From: Aerophototrophica crusticola | Lineage (GTDB): Bacteria; Pseudomonadota; Alphaproteobacteria; Azospirillales; Azospirillaceae | DNA length: 64,000 bases | Direction: 5' to 3' | NCBI GenBank assembly: GCA_001939945.1 | Contig: MOEB01000010.1 | Location: forward strand, 62,001-126,000 | Shown here: positions 48,315 through 56,267 of the stretch, piece after piece | How the letters are laid out: each line of letters starts with the position of its first letter | Numbering within the stretch: the stretch's first letter is position 1 | Made by a program: the position numbers and the translations under genes | Notes under the pieces: model-generated | What the model was told of the DNA's origin: nothing | The model's input: the letters and a program-made list of their open reading frames with translations, nothing else | The model's database searches: none

Positions 48315-48399
48315 GTAGGTCGGATTAGCGGCCGCAAGGCCGCGTAATCCGACGTCGCACGGGTCAGCTGTCGGATTACGCCCCGCTAATCCGACCTGC
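48315..48399 (+). repeat. GTAGGTCGGATTAG palindromic element, copy 3
   Basis: GTAGGTCGGATTAGCGG (from 48315) is complementary to CCGCTAATCCGACCTGC (48383-48399) with one mismatch, and the inner CGTAATCCGAC/GTCGGATTACG pair is conserved. It occupies the whole space between two convergent genes, the 61-residue ORF and hemJ, so it would form a hairpin at the end of both transcripts. Confidence 0.9.
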
Positions 48400-48404
48400 G
48401 ACCC

Positions 48405-48836
48405 CTAAAACGGCTTCACGATCACCAGGATGACCACGCCGACCATCAGCGCGGTCGGCACCTCGTTCATGATGCGGAAGAACTTCTGCGGCCGGGCCCG
48501 CTCGTCCCGCTCGAACTCCTTGCGCCACTTGGACATCATGCCGTGCATGGCGGCCAGGCCCAGCACCAGCAGGACCTTGGCGTGCAGCCAGCCCTGGCCC
48601 TTCAGCCAGCCCGGTTCCATGGCCACCAGCGTGATGCCCAGGATGAAGGTGGCGATCATGGCCGGGGTCATGATGGCCTTCAGCAGCCTGCGCTCCATGA
48701 CCTTGAACCGCTCCGACTCTGCCGAGCCGGGCTCCGTCTCCGTGTGGTAGACGAACAGCCGGGGCATGTAGAGCATCGCCGCCATCCAGGCGATGATGGC
48801 GATGACGTGCAGCGCCTTGACCCAAAGATAAGCCAT
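48405..48836 (-). CDS. hemJ: Protoporphyrinogen oxidase HemJ
   Basis: HemJ is the integral-membrane protoporphyrinogen IX oxidase used by most alphaproteobacteria in place of HemG/HemY. The 143-residue product has four membrane helices. The family's essential residues are visible as H10 (KALHVIAIIAW) and K87 (WLHAKVLLVLG). MYMPRLFVYH and the C-terminal NEVPTALMV are typical. rho lies about 730 bases away, and hemJ-rho proximity is common in the class. Confidence 0.93.
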   Translation of the reverse strand: MAYLWVKALHVIAIIAWMAAMLYMPRLFVYHTETEPGSAESERFKVMERRLLKAIMTPAMIATFILGITLVAMEPGWLKGQGWLHAKVLLVLGLAAMHGMMSKWRKEFERDERARPQKFFRIMNEVPTALMVGVVILVIVKPF

Positions 48837-48915
48837 GTCCGCGGGCTCCCGGTCCCTTGTGGTTGCCCGGCTTATAAGCGAGGACGGGCATTCCCGCCAC
48901 CCATCCGCGCACGCC

Positions 48916-49479
48916 TCACGCCACGACCGTCAGCCACGGCCAGCGCGCCCGGTAGCTGGCCAGCTTCTCCGTCAGCCGGGGCGGGTTGTCGATGGCGGGG
49001 TTGGGCCGCAGCACCCCGTCCCACAGCTCATCCAGCCCGTACGGCGCGTACACCTCCCCCACGCCGCCTCGCCCGTCCGGCGTGACACCGACGCAGGTGC
49101 AGGCCACCAGGAACCGGTCGATGCCGTCGCGGGCGGATGTCAGCGCCGGGTAGGGCCGGCCGAACCGCCCCTCGTACCACAGGTGCACCCGCGCCTGGTT
49201 CCGCACCTCCACCACCGCGCCCAGGTCGGCGTACAGCGCCTCTGCCGCCCGGATGGCCCGGTCCTCGGCCCCGTAGCTGGTGTCCGGGTCGAAATAGAAG
49301 ACGTCGTAATCCTTGACGCCATGGTCGGCAGGCAGGCCGGACCGGTGGTTCCACACCGCCTGGTACACGCACCCCGCCACCAGGTGCGCCTGGGGCAGCC
49401 CCAGGGCAGGCAGCCGCTCCAGCACCGCCCGGTTCACCGGGTTGGAGAGGGCGAGGGCGGCGAGGGTGTCGGGGCTCAT
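48916..49479 (-). CDS. Nucleotidyltransferase-fold protein (DUF925 type)
   Basis: This 187-residue protein has the pattern of the NTP_transf_6/DUF925 family: GLPQAHLVAGCVYQAVWN, then VKDYDVFYFDPDTSYGAED, which supplies the acidic metal-binding pair, and VEVRNQARVHLWYEGRFG. These proteins belong to the polymerase-beta nucleotidyltransferase superfamily; their substrate is unknown. ATG 49479 is chosen; ATG 49491 is possible. It is divergent from the toxin-antitoxin pair, with 84 bases between. Confidence 0.82.
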   Translation of the reverse strand: MSPDTLAALALSNPVNRAVLERLPALGLPQAHLVAGCVYQAVWNHRSGLPADHGVKDYDVFYFDPDTSYGAEDRAIRAAEALYADLGAVVEVRNQARVHLWYEGRFGRPYPALTSARDGIDRFLVACTCVGVTPDGRGGVGEVYAPYGLDELWDGVLRPNPAIDNPPRLTEKLASYRARWPWLTVVA

Positions 49480-49563
49480 GACCCCCGGCATAGGGCCGTG
49501 CCGGACCCGGCGCAAGGGCCTATGCCTTGCCGTGGGGGCTCGCCTTGGGTACCCTCAGCTCCC

Positions 49564-49821
49564 ATGAACGCCATCACGCGCATCGTCCTGGCCGGCGACC
49601 TGCCCGAAGCCCTGCGCGGGGACCTGGACCCCGCCGCCCTGGTGCGCGTCACCGTGGCGCCCGAGCCCGACCGCCAGGCCCAGGTGGCCGCCTTCATGGA
49701 AGCATGCGACCGGCTGAGCGATGAGGCGCAGCGCAATGGCCTGACCGAAGAGATCCTCCAGGAAATCCTGGACGAAGCCAAGGCGGAACGCATTGCCGCC
49801 CGTGCCCGGGGTGAGCGGTGA
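49564..49821 (+). CDS. Probable antitoxin of a PIN-type toxin-antitoxin pair
   Basis: This 85-residue protein has a helical C-terminal half (LTEEILQEILDEAKAERIAAR) of the type seen in antitoxins next to PIN_3 toxins. The N-terminal half is short and lacks a clear DNA-binding motif. Its stop overlaps the toxin gene by GTGA at 49818. The call rests on size, the coupling and the partner. Confidence 0.7.
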   Translation: MNAITRIVLAGDLPEALRGDLDPAALVRVTVAPEPDRQAQVAAFMEACDRLSDEAQRNGLTEEILQEILDEAKAERIAARARGER

Positions 49822-50237
49822 TCTTGGGCCCCAGGGTCACCTTCGATACCAATGTTATCGTCAGCGCCGTCCTGTTCAAGAACTCGGTCCCCCGCCGGTG
49901 CGTGGATCATGTGCGGGTGCGTGGCAGCTTGATCCTGTCCGTGCACCTTCGGGCCGAACTGGTCGATACGCTGCACCGTCCAAAGTTCGACCGGTACGCG
50001 CCATTGGCTGAGCGCCTGTCTTTCCTGGGCCTCATCGCGTCGCCGGAGGACGATTTGATGATCTCCGCCGCCTCGGGCCTCTGCCGGGATCCAAAGGACG
50101 ACATCGTGCTCGCCACCGCGGTCGCCGGTGGGGCCGACTTCATCGTGACCGGGGATGACGACCTTCTCGCCCTGGTGGAGGTGCGGTCCATCCCCATCCT
50201 CACCCCCGCCGCCTTCCTCGCCCACGTCGCCCCCTAA
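49818..50237 (+). CDS. Putative toxin, PIN_3 / TIGR00305-like family
   Basis: This 139-residue PIN-domain protein shows FDTNVIVSAVL (D10), an ELVDTL segment, DPKDDIVLATAVAGGADFIVTGDDDLL and ILTPAAFL, the signature set of the putative PIN toxin family. All acidic catalytic residues are present. GTG 49818 overlaps the antitoxin stop. It ends 24 bases before the ahcY operator palindrome. Confidence 0.88.
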   Translation: MILGPRVTFDTNVIVSAVLFKNSVPRRCVDHVRVRGSLILSVHLRAELVDTLHRPKFDRYAPLAERLSFLGLIASPEDDLMISAASGLCRDPKDDIVLATAVAGGADFIVTGDDDLLALVEVRSIPILTPAAFLAHVAP

Positions 50238-50260
50238 CCGGCACGCACCTCTCATATACA

Positions 50261-50278
50261 CATAAAGATATCTTTATG
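50261..50278 (+). promoter_or_regulatory. 18-bp perfect palindrome upstream of ahcY
   Basis: CATAAAGATATCTTTATG is a perfect palindrome in a short AT-rich island, 118 bases before the ahcY ATG. It has the size and symmetry of an ArsR-family repressor site. SahR, an ArsR-type S-adenosylhomocysteine sensor, controls ahcY in several proteobacteria, and my memory of its motif is similar but not certain. No ArsR-type gene is in the window. Confidence 0.55.
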
Positions 50279-50291
50279 CTTGCTAGGTCCC

Positions 50292-50377
50292 GTCGCCGCT
50301 GGTACACCCAGCCCCAGCCGGCGCCCGGGAACCCAGGCGCTTGTCCGGGGGCTGCCGTCCCCGGGCCACCAGACGAC
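50292..50377 (+). promoter_or_regulatory. Foldable ahcY leader, candidate structured RNA
   Basis: GTCG (50292-50295) and CTGGT (50299-50303) can pair with CGAC (50374-50377) and ACCAG (50368-50372), closing a loop that holds further GC hairpins, for example CCGGGG/CCCCGG around 50345-50364. It ends 19 bases before the ahcY start. I do not recognise a SAH, SAM-II or other known riboswitch core; high GC content makes chance pairing likely. Confidence 0.3.
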
Positions 50378-50396
50378 TGTTTCCGAGGGACCGAGC

Positions 50397-51698
50397 ATGA
50401 GCGCCACCGCCTTCACCGACTACCGGGTCAAGGACATCTCCCTGGCCGAGTGGGGCCGCAAGGAGATCAACATCGCCGAGACCGAGATGCCAGGCCTGAT
50501 GGCCCTGCGCGAGGAGTTCGGCGCCTCCCAGCCGCTGAAGGGCGCCCGCATCGTCGGCTGCCTGCACATGACCATCCAGACCGCCGTCCTGATCGAGACG
50601 CTGACGGCCCTGGGCGCCTCCGTGCGCTGGTCCTCCTGCAACATCTTCTCCACCCAGGACCAGGCCGCGGCCGCCATCGCCGCCGCCGGCATCCCCGTCT
50701 TCGCCTGGAAGGGCATGAACGAGGAAGAGTTCTGGTGGTGCATCGAGCAGACCCTGCGGGGCCCGGACGGCTGGACGCCGAACATGATCCTGGACGATGG
50801 CGGCGACGTCACCCAGATCATGCACGACAAGTACCCGGAGATGCTGGCCGAGGTGAAGGGCCTGTCGGAGGAGACCACCACCGGCGTGCATCGGCTGTAT
50901 GAGATGATGAAGAAGGGCACCCTCAAGGTCCCGGCGATCAACGTCAACGACAGCGTCACGAAGTCCAAGTTCGACAATCTGTATGGCTGCCGCGAGTCCC
51001 TGGTGGACGGCATCCGCCGCGCCACCGACGTGATGATGGCCGGCAAGGTCGCCGTCGTCGCCGGCTTCGGCGACGTGGGCAAGGGCTCTGCCGACAGCCT
51101 GCGCAGCCAGGGCGCCCGCGTCCTGGTGACGGAGATCGACCCGATCTGCGCGCTGCAGGCCGCCATGCAGGGCTACCAGGTGGTCACGATGGAAGAGGCC
51201 GCCCCCGTGGGCGACATCTTCGTCACCGCCACCGGCAACGTGGACGTGATCACCCTGGACCACATGCGCGCCATGAAGGACCGGGCCATCGTCTGCAACA
51301 TCGGCCACTTCGACTCCGAGATCCAGATCGCCTCCCTCCAGAACTACAAGTGGGAGGAGGTGAAGCCGCAGGTGGACGAGGTGGTGTTCCCCGACGGCAA
51401 GCGCCTGATCGTCCTGGCCAAGGGCCGCCTGGTGAATCTGGGCTGCGCCACCGGCCACCCCAGCTTCGTCATGTCCGCCAGCTTCACCAACCAGGTGCTG
51501 GCCCAGATCGAGCTGTGGACCAACCACAAGAACTATGAGAACAAGGTCTACGTGCTGCCGAAGCACCTGGACGAGAAGGTGGCCCGCCTGCACCTGGCCA
51601 AGATCGGCGTGAAGCTCACCGAGCTGACCCCCGCCCAGGCCCAGTACATCGGCGTGGAGAAGGCCGGCCCGTTCAAGCCGGACCACTATCGTTACTAA
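50397..51698 (+). CDS. ahcY: S-adenosylhomocysteinase
   Basis: This NAD-dependent enzyme splits S-adenosylhomocysteine into adenosine and homocysteine, removing the inhibitor of methyltransferases. The 433-residue product has [16 protein letters not shown], the Rossmann [14 protein letters not shown] near 218-231, [11 protein letters not shown], and the C-terminal KPDHYRY that reaches the partner active site. Start ATG 50397 matches the usual [13 protein letters not shown] start and follows GAGGGA. The gene probably ends at the terminator at 51728. Confidence 0.98.
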   Translation: MSATAFTDYRVKDISLAEWGRKEINIAETEMPGLMALREEFGASQPLKGARIVGCLHMTIQTAVLIETLTALGASVRWSSCNIFSTQDQAAAAIAAAGIPVFAWKGMNEEEFWWCIEQTLRGPDGWTPNMILDDGGDVTQIMHDKYPEMLAEVKGLSEETTTGVHRLYEMMKKGTLKVPAINVNDSVTKSKFDNLYGCRESLVDGIRRATDVMMAGKVAVVAGFGDVGKGSADSLRSQGARVLVTEIDPICALQAAMQGYQVVTMEEAAPVGDIFVTATGNVDVITLDHMRAMKDRAIVCNIGHFDSEIQIASLQNYKWEEVKPQVDEVVFPDGKRLIVLAKGRLVNLGCATGHPSFVMSASFTNQVLAQIELWTNHKNYENKVYVLPKHLDEKVARLHLAKIGVKLTELTPAQAQYIGVEKAGPFKPDHYRY

Positions 51699-51727
51699 GA
51701 ATTTCCCTCACATTTGTGGGAAATGCG

Positions 51728-51761
51728 GGGGCGCGGCCATCCGGTCGCGCCCCTTTCCTTT
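51728..51761 (+). terminator. Intrinsic terminator of ahcY
   Basis: GGGGCGCG (51728-51735) pairs with CGCGCCCC (51746-51753) across a 10-base loop, followed by TTTCCTTT. A second short stem, ATTTCCC/GGGAAAT (51701-51724), precedes it. Confidence 0.8.
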
Positions 51762-51838
51762 GCGGCAGGCAGAAATCCCACGGAATTTTTCCGGAATAGG
51801 CCTGCCCGCCTTGCATTCTGCCACACCGCTTTACTAGA

Positions 51839-54340
51839 TTGGTTCCTGTGACGACACCGCCCACGGGGACATACCTCGCGGGCATCGGGGCCGCCATCCT
51901 GGTGCTCGCGGGGCTCATCCTGCTCGCTCTGTCCAAGGGGACCGCGGGGCCGCTGCCCTATGCCCTGGCCGCGGGCCTGTCGGTGGCGGGTGCCCTCTGG
52001 TGCCTCTACCGCCTGCGCCGGGTGCTGCGCGCCGCCGGGCGGCAGGTGGTGGACGCGGGTGCTGAGGCGCAGCGCATGAAGGCCATGGTCGGGGCCATGC
52101 CCGACCCCTGGTTCGCTTGGGAGATGGGGCCGGACGGCCGCGTCGGCGCCCATGCCGGCAGCGAGGATTTTGCCGCCATGCTGGGCCTGTCCCGGGTGGA
52201 CAGCCTGGACATGGTGGAACAGGCCCTGGCCCCGTCCGATGCCGCCGCCCTGCACGGGGTGGTGGCCCACCTGCGGGAAACGGGCCAGCCTTTCCTGATC
52301 ACCGTCCGCCTCGCCGACGGCAGCCGCACCTTCCAGGCGGCGGGCGGGCGCGGGCACCAGGCCGGCGGCGGCGCCCTGGACGTGCTCTGGCTGCGCGACG
52401 CGACCCCCCAGGCGGCGGCGGAACTGCGGCTGGCCAGCGCGCGGGCCGAGGCGGAGCGGGAACGCCGGCACCTGTTGGACAGCCTGGATGCCCTGGCCCT
52501 GCCGGCCTGGCAGCGGGGCCGCGACCTCAGCATCACTTGGTGCAACCGCGCCTTCGCCCGGCTGGTGGACACCACGCCGGAGCGGGTGGTTGCGGAACAG
52601 ATGGAGCTGCCTACCTCGGGCTTCGCGGAGCCGGCCCGCGGCCTCGCCCTGGTGGCGCGGGAACGGGGCGCCGCCATCACCGAGGCGCGCTTCGTCGTGG
52701 TGGAAGGGGACCGCCGCCTGTTCGAGCTGACGGAGATGCCGGTGGCCAGCGGCGGCTTCTTCGGCTTCGCCGTGGACCGCACCCGGGAACGGCACTTTGC
52801 CGACGAGTTGGACCGCCATATCGGCGCCCATGCGGAGGTGCTGGAGCAGCTCGGCTCCGCCATCGCCATCTATGGCCCGGACACGCGGCTGAAATTCTAC
52901 AACCAGGCCTATGCCCGCCTCTGGGGCCTGGACGAGGGCTGGCTGCGCACCGAGCCGCCCTATGGCGAGGTGCTGGAGGATTTGCGCGCCCGCCGCAAGC
53001 TGACGGAGGAGGCGGACTTCCCCCGCTGGAAGCGTCAGATGCTGGGCCAGTTCACCAGCCTGATTGAGCCCCAGGAGGATCTGGTCCACTTGCCGGACGG
53101 GCGGACCCTGCGGTCCCTGTCCGTGCCGCACCCGTTCGGCGGGCTGATGTTCGTGATGGAGGACGTCACCCACACGCTGGCGCTGGAATCCTCCTACAAC
53201 ACCCTGATGGCCGTGCAGCAGGAAACGCTGGACAATCTGGCCGAGGGGGTGGCCGTGTTCGGCGGCGACGGGCGGCTGAAACTGTCCAACCCGGCTTTCG
53301 CCCGGCTCTGGCGCCTGGGGTCGGATGTGCTGCGCGGCGAACCCCATGTGGGCGAGGTGGTGGAGGCGGTGCGCGGCCTGCTGCACATGGGCGGCGACTG
53401 GCGGGAACAGAAGGGCGAGCTGGTGGCCCGGCTGCTGGACCGGGAAGGGACGTCGGGCCACATCAACTGCTCCGACGGCACGGTGGTGCGCTACACCCAG
53501 GTGCCGCTGCCCGACGGGGCGGTGCTGCTGTCCTGCCTGGACATCACGGACACCGTGCGGGTGGAAAAGGCCTTGCGCGCCAGCAACGAGGCGCTGGAGA
53601 CGGCGGACCGGCTGAAGTCCGAATTCATCGCCAACGTCAGCTACCAACTGCGCACGCCGCTGAACGCCATCATGGGCTTCGCGGAAATCCTGCATAACCA
53701 GTATTTCGGGGAACTGAACGTCCGCCAGCTCGAATATGCCCGCGGCGTGCTGGAGGCCAGCCGCCGCCTGCTGGCGCTGGTGAACGACATCCTGGACCTG
53801 GCCACCATCGAGGCCGGCTTCATGGTGCTGGAACGGGAACCGGTGGACGTGGCCCAGCTCCTCCACGGGGTGGCGGGCCTGACCCGCGACTGGGCGCGCA
53901 AGCAATCCCTGGACCTGCGGGTGGAGGTGCATGACGGCATCGGCACCCTGTCGGGGGACGAGAAGCGGCTGAAGCAGGCCCTGTTCAACCTGGTCAGCAA
54001 CGCCATCAAGTTCACCCCCGCCGGCGGCCGAATCACCCTGTCCGCCGTCCGCACGCCCGACGCGGTGACCCTGGCCGTCAGCGACACCGGCATCGGCATC
54101 CCCCAGGGGGACCGGCAGCGGGTCTTCGGCCGGTTCGAGCGCGGCCAGGGCCCCGCCAACGGCTCCGGCGCCGGCCTCGGCCTGTCCCTGGTCAAGAGCT
54201 TCATCGAGCTGCACGGCGGCAGCGTGTCCATGGAAAGCACCAACGGCGTCGGCACCACCGTGCGCTGCCGCCTGCCGGTGGACCTGCCCGACGGGGGCGG
54301 CGGCAGTCTCACCCCGGCCATCACCCAGGCGGCGCAGTAG
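51839..54340 (+). CDS. divL: DivL-like PAS sensor kinase with tyrosine at the phospho-acceptor site
   Basis: This 833-residue membrane protein has two N-terminal helices (about 14-32 and 40-58), four PAS-like regions (about 75-190, 210-300, 320-430, 455-560), a HisKA-like dimerisation domain and an HATPase domain (N-box NLVSNAIKF, DTGIGIP, GAGLGLSLVKSF). The H-box reads NVSYQLRTPLNAIMGF: codon 602 (TAC at 53642) is Tyr where histidine kinases have the phosphorylated His. Caulobacter DivL, which controls CckA and CtrA, has the same replacement and a similar domain order. The start is TTG 51839 or GTG 51848; neither has a strong ribosome-binding site. Confidence 0.85.
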   Translation: MVPVTTPPTGTYLAGIGAAILVLAGLILLALSKGTAGPLPYALAAGLSVAGALWCLYRLRRVLRAAGRQVVDAGAEAQRMKAMVGAMPDPWFAWEMGPDGRVGAHAGSEDFAAMLGLSRVDSLDMVEQALAPSDAAALHGVVAHLRETGQPFLITVRLADGSRTFQAAGGRGHQAGGGALDVLWLRDATPQAAAELRLASARAEAERERRHLLDSLDALALPAWQRGRDLSITWCNRAFARLVDTTPERVVAEQMELPTSGFAEPARGLALVARERGAAITEARFVVVEGDRRLFELTEMPVASGGFFGFAVDRTRERHFADELDRHIGAHAEVLEQLGSAIAIYGPDTRLKFYNQAYARLWGLDEGWLRTEPPYGEVLEDLRARRKLTEEADFPRWKRQMLGQFTSLIEPQEDLVHLPDGRTLRSLSVPHPFGGLMFVMEDVTHTLALESSYNTLMAVQQETLDNLAEGVAVFGGDGRLKLSNPAFARLWRLGSDVLRGEPHVGEVVEAVRGLLHMGGDWREQKGELVARLLDREGTSGHINCSDGTVVRYTQVPLPDGAVLLSCLDITDTVRVEKALRASNEALETADRLKSEFIANVSYQLRTPLNAIMGFAEILHNQYFGELNVRQLEYARGVLEASRRLLALVNDILDLATIEAGFMVLEREPVDVAQLLHGVAGLTRDWARKQSLDLRVEVHDGIGTLSGDEKRLKQALFNLVSNAIKFTPAGGRITLSAVRTPDAVTLAVSDTGIGIPQGDRQRVFGRFERGQGPANGSGAGLGLSLVKSFIELHGGSVSMESTNGVGTTVRCRLPVDLPDGGGGSLTPAITQAAQ

Positions 54341-54438
54341 AAGCGATCAACTTGCCCCTTGCCTGCCTGGAACGAGCCAACCCCTCTGGTTGGGCAGTAT
54401 CTGGCATAAGGCACCACGGAAGCTGAACAGCAGGACTT

Positions 54439-54521
54439 TACCAAGCGCATGAGTTGTTGGATCATGAGCTTGGAGGCCGGCGACTGCCGGCCCGCGGGCC
54501 CTTGCCCGCGTGAGCCAAGCG
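54439..54521 (+). repeat. Multi-hairpin element, truncated copy
   Basis: ACCAAGCGCATGAG starts a first hairpin, followed by GGAGGCCGGCGACTGCCGGCC, CGCGGGC-CCTT-GCCCGCG and TGAGCCAAGC, as in the copy at 20733. The distal GCCGCC hairpin and the right terminal repeat are missing. The element stops exactly at the end of the next gene (stop at 54522). Confidence 0.75.
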
Positions 54522-54788
54522 TCAGGACGGGCGGCCTTCCCGCCTTTGCCGTGCCATCTCTGCCAAGGACACCCCGACAAGGCCCAAAGCGGACCCAATG
54601 CTGACCATGCTCAGGATGTTGCGGTTCTCACGGTGGCTTTCGGCATAGGTCTGCATGATCTCGGGCACGGACAACCGCGCCAATTCCTTCAAAGGCGCCG
54701 CGGGCTCCCGACTTCCGAAGAAGAACACGATTGCCGCGCAAGCCATGACCCCCGTCAGAAACGCCCGCGCAGCCCTCAGCAAACCCAT
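54522..54788 (-). CDS. Small two-helix membrane protein
   Basis: This 88-residue protein has membrane segments at about 6-24 (FLTGVMACAAIVFFFG) and 60-78 (MVSIGSALGLVGVSLAEM), with a polar loop between and an arginine-rich tail. ATG 54788 has AGGGGA 8 bases upstream; a longer frame from 54851 lacks support. No family recognised. Confidence 0.6.
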   Translation of the reverse strand: MGLLRAARAFLTGVMACAAIVFFFGSREPAAPLKELARLSVPEIMQTYAESHRENRNILSMVSIGSALGLVGVSLAEMARQRREGRPS

Positions 54789-54880
54789 GGTATTTTCCCC
54801 TAACGTTCTGCGGAGGATGACACGCCACAGGCACTCGTCAAGGTGGTGCAAATGTATGTGGCAGCGCGGATCGCCACCTC

Positions 54881-55597
54881 CTACTCATGATCCGTCACCC
54901 CCACCTGCTGGCATTGGCGCAGCAGGGGGCAGGTGGAACAGCGCGGGGCCACCCCGGTGCAGATGTGCTTGCCGAAGGGCACCAGCCGTTCGTTGATCTC
55001 CACCCGATAGGTGCGGGGCAGGATGGCCTCCAGCGCGGCCAATGTCGCCTCCGGCGTCTTTGTCGCCACATAGCCCCAGCGGTTGGTTACCCGGTGGACA
55101 TGGATGTCCACGGCGATCACCGGCAGGCCATAGCCGATGCCCAGGGCCAACCCGGCGATCTTCGGGCCGACGCCGCGGAAGGCGGTCAGCCCCTCCAGCG
55201 TGTCCGGCGTCCGCCCGCCATGCTCCTCCGCGATGCGGCGGGACAGTTCCTTGATGTCCCGCGCCTTCGGCTCCGGGAAGGTGGCGCCGTGGATCAGTTC
55301 CACGATCCGCTCCTCCGGCAGGGCGGCCATGGCCCCCGGCGTGTTCGCCACCGCGAACAGGCGCAGCGACACGGGCAGGCTGACCTCATCCCGCGTGCGG
55401 GCGGAGATCAGGGCTGAGACCAACTGCTCGAACGGCGTGCCATGCCCCCGGTCCCGCAGCTCGAACATGGCCGCCTTGGGCAACCCGGCCGTCGCCTCCC
55501 GCAACAGGCCGAACACCAGGTCGATGTCGAACGGATCCTTCCCAGGGGGCGGGACGGGGTCGGGTCCTGGGTCTGGCTGGCGTGCGGCGCGGGGCAT
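54881..55597 (-). CDS. nth: Endonuclease III
   Basis: This DNA glycosylase/AP lyase removes oxidised pyrimidines. The 238-residue product has a proline-rich N-terminal extension (1-20), the helix-hairpin-helix FRGVGPKIAGLAL with the catalytic lysine, the catalytic aspartate in IAVDIHVHRVTNR, and a C-terminal 4Fe-4S motif C-x6-C-x2-C-x5-C (CTGVAPRCSTCPLLRQC). The HVHRV and TKTPEATLAALEAILP variants differ from the E. coli type but keep the active residues. Start ATG 55597. Confidence 0.95.
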   Translation of the reverse strand: MPRAARQPDPGPDPVPPPGKDPFDIDLVFGLLREATAGLPKAAMFELRDRGHGTPFEQLVSALISARTRDEVSLPVSLRLFAVANTPGAMAALPEERIVELIHGATFPEPKARDIKELSRRIAEEHGGRTPDTLEGLTAFRGVGPKIAGLALGIGYGLPVIAVDIHVHRVTNRWGYVATKTPEATLAALEAILPRTYRVEINERLVPFGKHICTGVAPRCSTCPLLRQCQQVGVTDHE

Positions 55598-56003
55598 GGG
55601 GGCACTCGGCTTGCCTGTGGGGCTGCCAACAGGGCCTCGTGCCTGGAATTCCTTCGCCTGTCCCGGGCTGCTGGCGGCGGGTGGGGCAGATGGGCGCGGG
55701 GTGGTGGGGGAACAGGATTGGCTGGATTGCGTGGGTATAAGAGAAGTGGGAAAATATTGAAAAAACGGGTCTGTAGATATCTTCGGAATCCTGCGAACGA
55801 GGATCTGCTTATTTTTGCTGGATGCAGAATGTCTTGTCCTCCTATCTATGAAGTCCTTTTGCTTCGTTGCATCCGTGTTTCCCTAACCATCCCTCCGCCT
55901 GGACAGCTGTCCTAAAGCATGCCATCCTGTCCGCCTGCGCTTTCCCGGCGCGGCGGTTCTTGGAAATGTGAATATGCCTGTAAAAGCCTTGCTGAGTATC
56001 CCT
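55598..56003. other. AT-rich intergenic DNA upstream of lutA, first part
   Basis: From about 55735 the composition shifts to AT-rich (for example GGGAAAATATTGAAAAAACG), unlike the surrounding chromosome, and stays mixed to 56130. Frames across it do not look like proteins. No RNA gene recognised. It may be regulatory, or the residue of a decayed insertion. Confidence 0.4.
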
Positions 56004-56119
56004 TAACTTTACCAAACCCGGACCCGGTAAAGTTAGTCACCTTAAGACCATTTCCCTAGCCAAATCAGGCACATATAACTTTATCTCGGTAAAGTTAAGC
56101 GTCAAATCAGGTAAAGTTA
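56004..56119 (+). promoter_or_regulatory. Five-copy GGTAAAGTTA operator-like array
   Basis: Decamers GGTAAAGTTA occur at 56026, 56088 and 56110 on the + strand. The complement TAACTTTACC lies at 56004 and a one-mismatch TAACTTTATC at 56076. They form two divergent pairs with 12- and 2-base spacers plus one single copy, and AAATCAGG also repeats at 56062 and 56104. This looks like a multi-site operator for the lutABC operon, 149 bases downstream. The binding protein is unknown. Confidence 0.6.
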
Positions 56120-56267
56120 AGGTCAACTTAGTCAAGCGACGTCAAGCATCCACCCCTGCCGCCTTGTGCCTGGCGGGGCTTGTGGGCGGATGGGCGCGCG
56201 GGTGATCCCGCAACGCAGCCATCGGTGCCGTTGCCCTGCGGGGGGCGCGTCCCTATTCTCCTTCCCC

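Noticed and set aside
50280-50396. SAH or SAM-II riboswitch before ahcY
   Set aside because: I could not match the conserved cores of these classes; recorded only as a foldable leader.
55442-55915. Plus-strand frame opposite nth running into the AT-rich gap
   Set aside because: First part is antisense to nth, the tail has no ribosome-binding site or family features.
56004-56119. GGTAAAGTTA repeats as replication iterons or a CRISPR array
   Set aside because: Only five short decamers in mixed orientation with uneven spacing; no replication initiator, DnaA box cluster or cas genes nearby.
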